Shown here: positions 61,532 to 64,000 of the stretch, in pieces
Position numbering within the stretch: the first letter of the stretch is position 1
Layout: every line of letters begins with the position of its first letter
Assembly: GCF_964048965.1 (NCBI RefSeq)
Contig: NZ_OZ040189.1
Span: 3,636,501-3,700,500 of the forward strand
DNA: 64,000 nucleotides
Reading direction: 5' to 3'
Source: Tenacibaculum sp. 190130A14a
Lineage (GTDB): Bacteria > Bacteroidota > Bacteroidia > Flavobacteriales > Flavobacteriaceae
Program-made: the position numbers and the translations under genes
The notes under the pieces: generated by a model
What the model was told of the DNA's origin: nothing
Seen by the model: only the letters and a program-made list of their open reading frames with translations
Database searches by the model: none

Positions 61532-61577
61532 TGGCGAACATTTAAAGACACTCACCATATGTGTCTATTCTTCGCGA
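61532..61577 (-). promoter_or_regulatory. pseudoknot-like leader element, copy E
   Basis: Minus strand: stem 1 AGACAC (61561-61566) with GTGTCT (61546-61551), fully paired. Stem 2 TGGTGA (61552-61557) with TCGCCA (61532-61537). Here four of six stem 2 positions differ from the other copies yet still pair. Loop 3 is TTAAATGT, one base shorter. TCGCGAAGAAT lies 5'. Confidence 0.62.
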
Positions 61578-61596
61578 GAGAATATTGTTCAAAACG

Positions 61597-61618
61597 CAAA
61601 GCCCTTTTTAGGGCTTTG
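61597..61618. terminator. terminator after the VKOR gene
   Basis: CAAAGCCCT and AGGGCTTTG form a 9-bp stem with a 4-base loop. The better T-run is on the plus strand; on the minus strand it ends GCGTTTTG. Confidence 0.7.
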
Positions 61619-61626
61619 TTTTTATT

Positions 61627-63216
61627 TTATCGAATCGTTACCAATTCTTGATATTTTTCTTCTAGTTCTTCTATAAAGAAGATTAGGTCTGTTCTACTGT
61701 ATTCTTTAGGGAATGACCTTCCGTTTACTAATATTTCTGGAGTGAAATTAATTGAGTTATCTTGACACCAAGTATTTTCTCTTTCTAATTCTTCGATATA
61801 CAATTCTTTTTGATTGCAATTACCATAAGTTTGCAACCACTTTTCTGGCTTTTCTCCTCCATAAATGGCATCCATAGCTTTTAAACAAGCCTCACTTCCT
61901 TGGGTATGGTATATTTCTATGAGACGACTAGTAATTTTTACAGCATCACCTTCTTTGTCCTGAATATTGATATTGAACCTGATTTTGATCTTTACATTAT
62001 TTGCATAGCGATGTAAAATCTCATCAATATGCTCATGCACAGGCTTACAATGTCCACAAAATGGATTGGTTACAATGGTTAACTCTAAAGTTGAGTTAGG
62101 ATTTCCAAAAACAATCTCTTGACTGTTTGTTATTTGGGTATGTAATTGCGGTGATTTTTGTAATAAATTATCAAACAACGTAAAGTTTCTTTTAAACTTA
62201 ACATGTTCTATTTTTTCTTTTCTTAATTCAGTTACTTCTGCTACTAATGGTTTTATATAATACCAAGCTAACCAGGTTATTGAAGCAACGATACCAAAAG
62301 TAACAAAGCTGGTTGGTACAAATTCAGTGATATACGTATTGGTAATTAAAGGAACTGCTGCTTGTAACCATAAAACCCCTACAATACTCAAACATAACAT
62401 ACACCATTTTTTTACAACAGCATATTGATAATAGATAGAATATAAAGTAACTGGAATTGCTAATAAACTAATGGTATAGGCAATGGCAGGATTAGAAATT
62501 TGTGCTAACGTTAATAGAGTAAGTCCAGAAAAATATAACACACTTAAATCACTAAGTTTATATCCTTTTATAATTTCTGCTCCTTTAGAGGTTAATACAG
62601 CATCACAATCTTTCTTATCATCTGCTCCTGAACAAAAGGCATTTCCGATAGATGTTTTTAATCCTAATTCTTGTTTAACAATAGCAATACTTGTAACAAT
62701 TCCGACAACAGATAATACGAAATAGCCAAGTGTAAATAAATTAACTGAGCTTTGATATAAAGAGAAACCTGTTAAACCAATTAATAAACCAAGAGCTATA
62801 AATTTGATAAGATTAGATTTCTTCTCTGGCTGAACACTCTCACCTGTTTTTTCTACAGCAACAATAATTCCTGTAAACTTTTGAAGAAACTCTTCTTCGG
62901 TATATTTTTCTTTTTTGTTCTCAGAATTGTAAATAAAATAGTCTTGTTTCTTTCTTTCAACCACAATAAGGTCTTTTCCCTTATCTGTGGATATTTGCGC
63001 TAAGAAAGAATCAGGTAATTGTACCAAAGTTTCTTTATTAGCAGGAACATCTGCAGCAACATTTTCAATATTAAAATGATCTAACACACCAGTAATAGCA
63101 TGTAAACTTGGGTATGATGGATGACTTTGTATTTGGAACGCTAATTCGTCTTTATCAAATGAAATAGCATTGCTCTTTAATAATCTTTGAACTAAAATAA
63201 ATAATGTGTCTTGCAA
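61627..63216 (-). CDS. VKOR-thioredoxin fusion with N-terminal degenerate C39-like domain
   Basis: A 529-residue membrane protein in three parts. Residues 1-125 resemble a C39 peptidase fold (HPSYPSLHAITGVLDHFNIE) but lack the catalytic Cys, and the His/Asp region reads DYFIYNSENK. Residues about 140-320 form the VKOR domain, with paired cysteines in FCSGADDKKDCDAVL and the active-site CMLC (KWCMLCLSIVG). The C-terminal thioredoxin-like domain has NPFCGHCKPVHEH. VKOR-DsbA fusions oxidise thiols to disulfides in the envelope. Next to even-Cys peptides, this is the likely disulfide maker. Confidence 0.88.
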   Translation of the reverse strand: MQDTLFILVQRLLKSNAISFDKDELAFQIQSHPSYPSLHAITGVLDHFNIENVAADVPANKETLVQLPDSFLAQISTDKGKDLIVVERKKQDYFIYNSENKKEKYTEEEFLQKFTGIIVAVEKTGESVQPEKKSNLIKFIALGLLIGLTGFSLYQSSVNLFTLGYFVLSVVGIVTSIAIVKQELGLKTSIGNAFCSGADDKKDCDAVLTSKGAEIIKGYKLSDLSVLYFSGLTLLTLAQISNPAIAYTISLLAIPVTLYSIYYQYAVVKKWCMLCLSIVGVLWLQAAVPLITNTYITEFVPTSFVTFGIVASITWLAWYYIKPLVAEVTELRKEKIEHVKFKRNFTLFDNLLQKSPQLHTQITNSQEIVFGNPNSTLELTIVTNPFCGHCKPVHEHIDEILHRYANNVKIKIRFNINIQDKEGDAVKITSRLIEIYHTQGSEACLKAMDAIYGGEKPEKWLQTYGNCNQKELYIEELERENTWCQDNSINFTPEILVNGRSFPKEYSRTDLIFFIEELEEKYQELVTIR

Positions 63217-63255
63217 AATTGAAGTTTTTTAGAAGCGTTTTTTTTGTTGGGTTAC

Positions 63256-63263
63256 CAAATTTA
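63256..63263 (-). promoter_or_regulatory. -7 promoter element for the VKOR gene
   Basis: TAAATTTG on the minus strand, 39 bases upstream of the ATG at 63216 and just after the upstream terminator. Confidence 0.45.
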
Positions 63264-63299
63264 TCTTTTTAATTTTTTTAAAAAACTAAAAAAGCCATA

Positions 63300-63328
63300 A
63301 AAAAAGTAAGGTTATGCCATACTTTTTT
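63300..63328 (-). terminator. terminator between regulator and VKOR gene
   Basis: AAAAAAGTA and TACTTTTTT pair, with inner GG/CC, and the minus strand continues TTTTTTTATGG. Confidence 0.62.
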
Positions 63329-63336
63329 GGTCATTT

Positions 63337-64000
63337 TTATATAAATCCTTTCTCTCGTGCTTTTAATATGAGTTCTCTATCTCCTTTTTCTTTAACTCCA
63401 AAAACTTTTCGCAATTGGCGTTTTCTTTTCTCAATACTTGCTACGGAAAGAGGGATATAGTTTGGTAGATCTTTCATTCTAGACCCAATGGATAACTCGT
63501 ATAATATTTTTCTATCCATAGAATCCAATTGAAAGTTATTTGAAATTTCTTTTCGTAAAAGTTTTAAAACTGTTTGACTATAATATGGAGTATCATTACT
63601 CACCGATTTCACTGCATTTTTTAATGTTTCTGAAGTCAAATCAGATTTAATTAAAAAGCCTTCTGGGTTTAAATTTTTAAAAACTCCATGAACTAAATAA
63701 TTATCATTACAAGAAGTGATTACAATAATTTTTGTTGTTGGAAGTAATTTACGAACTAAAATACCAAAGTCTAATCCTGACAGTATTTTCTTATCCTTTG
63801 TTGGAGGCAGTTTCAATTCTAAAAGTATGAACTCTAAATACCTCTCCGTTTCAATAATCTTTTTTATAACATCAAAAGCACCTTCATTATTATAAGCTAC
63901 ATCGATGTTATAAATTTCATTTTTTGATTCTTTTCTAGACAGGGTTAATAGCTCTTTATATTTCTCACATATAAACGGACAACTATCCACTATTAAAGCA
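63337..64000 (-). CDS. response-regulator-like protein, partial (start beyond right edge)
   Basis: At least 221 residues; the frame stays open to the window edge and the visible edge reads ALIVDSCPF, a receiver-domain first strand, so the true start lies outside. The phosphoacceptor strand reads FILLELKLP, with Glu where receivers have Asp. The conserved Thr (VITS) and Lys (FLIKSD) remain. The C-terminal LuxR/GerE-like helix-turn-helix (about last 65 residues, LSIGSRMKDLPNYIPLSVAS) binds DNA. It is probably the local regulator of the peptide cluster; a kinase is not visible. Confidence 0.78.
   Translation of the reverse strand, partial: ALIVDSCPFICEKYKELLTLSRKESKNEIYNIDVAYNNEGAFDVIKKIIETERYLEFILLELKLPPTKDKKILSGLDFGILVRKLLPTTKIIVITSCNDNYLVHGVFKNLNPEGFLIKSDLTSETLKNAVKSVSNDTPYYSQTVLKLLRKEISNNFQLDSMDRKILYELSIGSRMKDLPNYIPLSVASIEKRKRQLRKVFGVKEKGDRELILKAREKGFI

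Noticed and set aside
54701..61577. Possible CRISPR or simple tandem array because of recurring short blocks
   Set aside because: Blocks are leader-coding sequence and leader RNA elements at irregular spacing with coding sequence between, not repeats with uniform spacers.
54701..63990. Lanthipeptide, sactipeptide or thiopeptide cluster
   Set aside because: No LanB/LanM, radical-SAM, YcaO or cyclase gene is visible in the window; the even Cys counts and VKOR favour disulfides. Such a gene beyond the right edge cannot be excluded.
1..64000. tRNA, rRNA, insertion sequences, phage genes
   Set aside because: No cloverleaf with CCA-type context, no rRNA-like stretch, and no transposase or integrase was found on reading both strands.

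Overview
The window is a contiguous piece of an AT-rich chromosome from a Bacteroidota bacterium, almost certainly a marine Flavobacteriaceae member; a Tenacibaculum/Polaribacter-like relative is my guess, not a demonstrated identity. Grounds are TAnnTTTG-type -7 promoter elements, a GldA gliding-motility ATPase, DnaE with a fused proofreading exonuclease, ribosomal protein S16 with a long acidic tail, DUF3857, DUF5686 and putative-porin outer-membrane proteins, and sodium-linked bioenergetics (NhaC antiporter, K+-dependent membrane pyrophosphatase). No tRNA, rRNA, CRISPR array or insertion sequence was seen, and no gap between genes exceeds 300 bases.

Layout. 1-7.1 kb: a DUF4407 membrane protein and three tandem DUF3857/transglutaminase-like proteins. 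7.1-12.3 kb: an Lrp regulator divergent from a methionine gamma-lyase-type enzyme, a DUF457 membrane hydrolase, NhaC, a GNAT enzyme and a small membrane protein. 12.3-20.1 kb: putative porin, RNase HII, nucleoid-associated protein, PhnA, a second GNAT enzyme, a small NTR/TIMP-like protein and a cytochrome c with an odd start. 19.5-25.9 kb: rimM-rpsP, a cold-shock protein and dnaE. 26-34.2 kb: a duplicated-domain protein, gldA, a DinB-folA unit, thyA, a nucleoside transporter with an extra N-terminal domain, a bifunctional nuclease, and etfBA under a palindrome. 34.4-41.2 kb: E1-beta dehydrogenase subunit, DUF5686 protein, soluble and membrane pyrophosphatases. 41.2-48 kb: three lipoproteins, then a DUF2891 protein, an Nramp-like transporter and 5-oxoprolinase PxpABC. 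48-54.7 kb: pabB-like gene, lipoprotein, lipase-like hydrolase, tilS, dsbD and a DUF4126 protein.

The most interesting part is 54.7-64 kb, all on the minus strand. It encodes twelve small precursors with near-identical 23-residue double-glycine leaders and highly divergent cores. Every core has an even number of cysteines (4, 6 or 8). They are interleaved with a C39-peptidase ABC exporter, an HlyD-type adaptor, and a VKOR-thioredoxin fusion whose N-terminus looks like a dead C39 domain. A response-regulator-like gene with Glu at the phosphoacceptor position starts beyond the right edge. I infer a system that makes, disulfide-bonds, trims and exports a panel of cysteine-rich bacteriocin-like peptides. 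No lanthipeptide, radical-SAM or YcaO enzyme is visible.

Five copies of a short element precede the peptide transcription units. In RNA each can fold as a compact H-type pseudoknot (two 5-6 bp stems, 3-nt loop 1, no nucleotide between stems, 8-9-nt TTAAA-containing loop 3) with compensatory changes in both stems. I cannot match it to a named RNA family. It may be an undescribed leader RNA coordinating the peptide genes.
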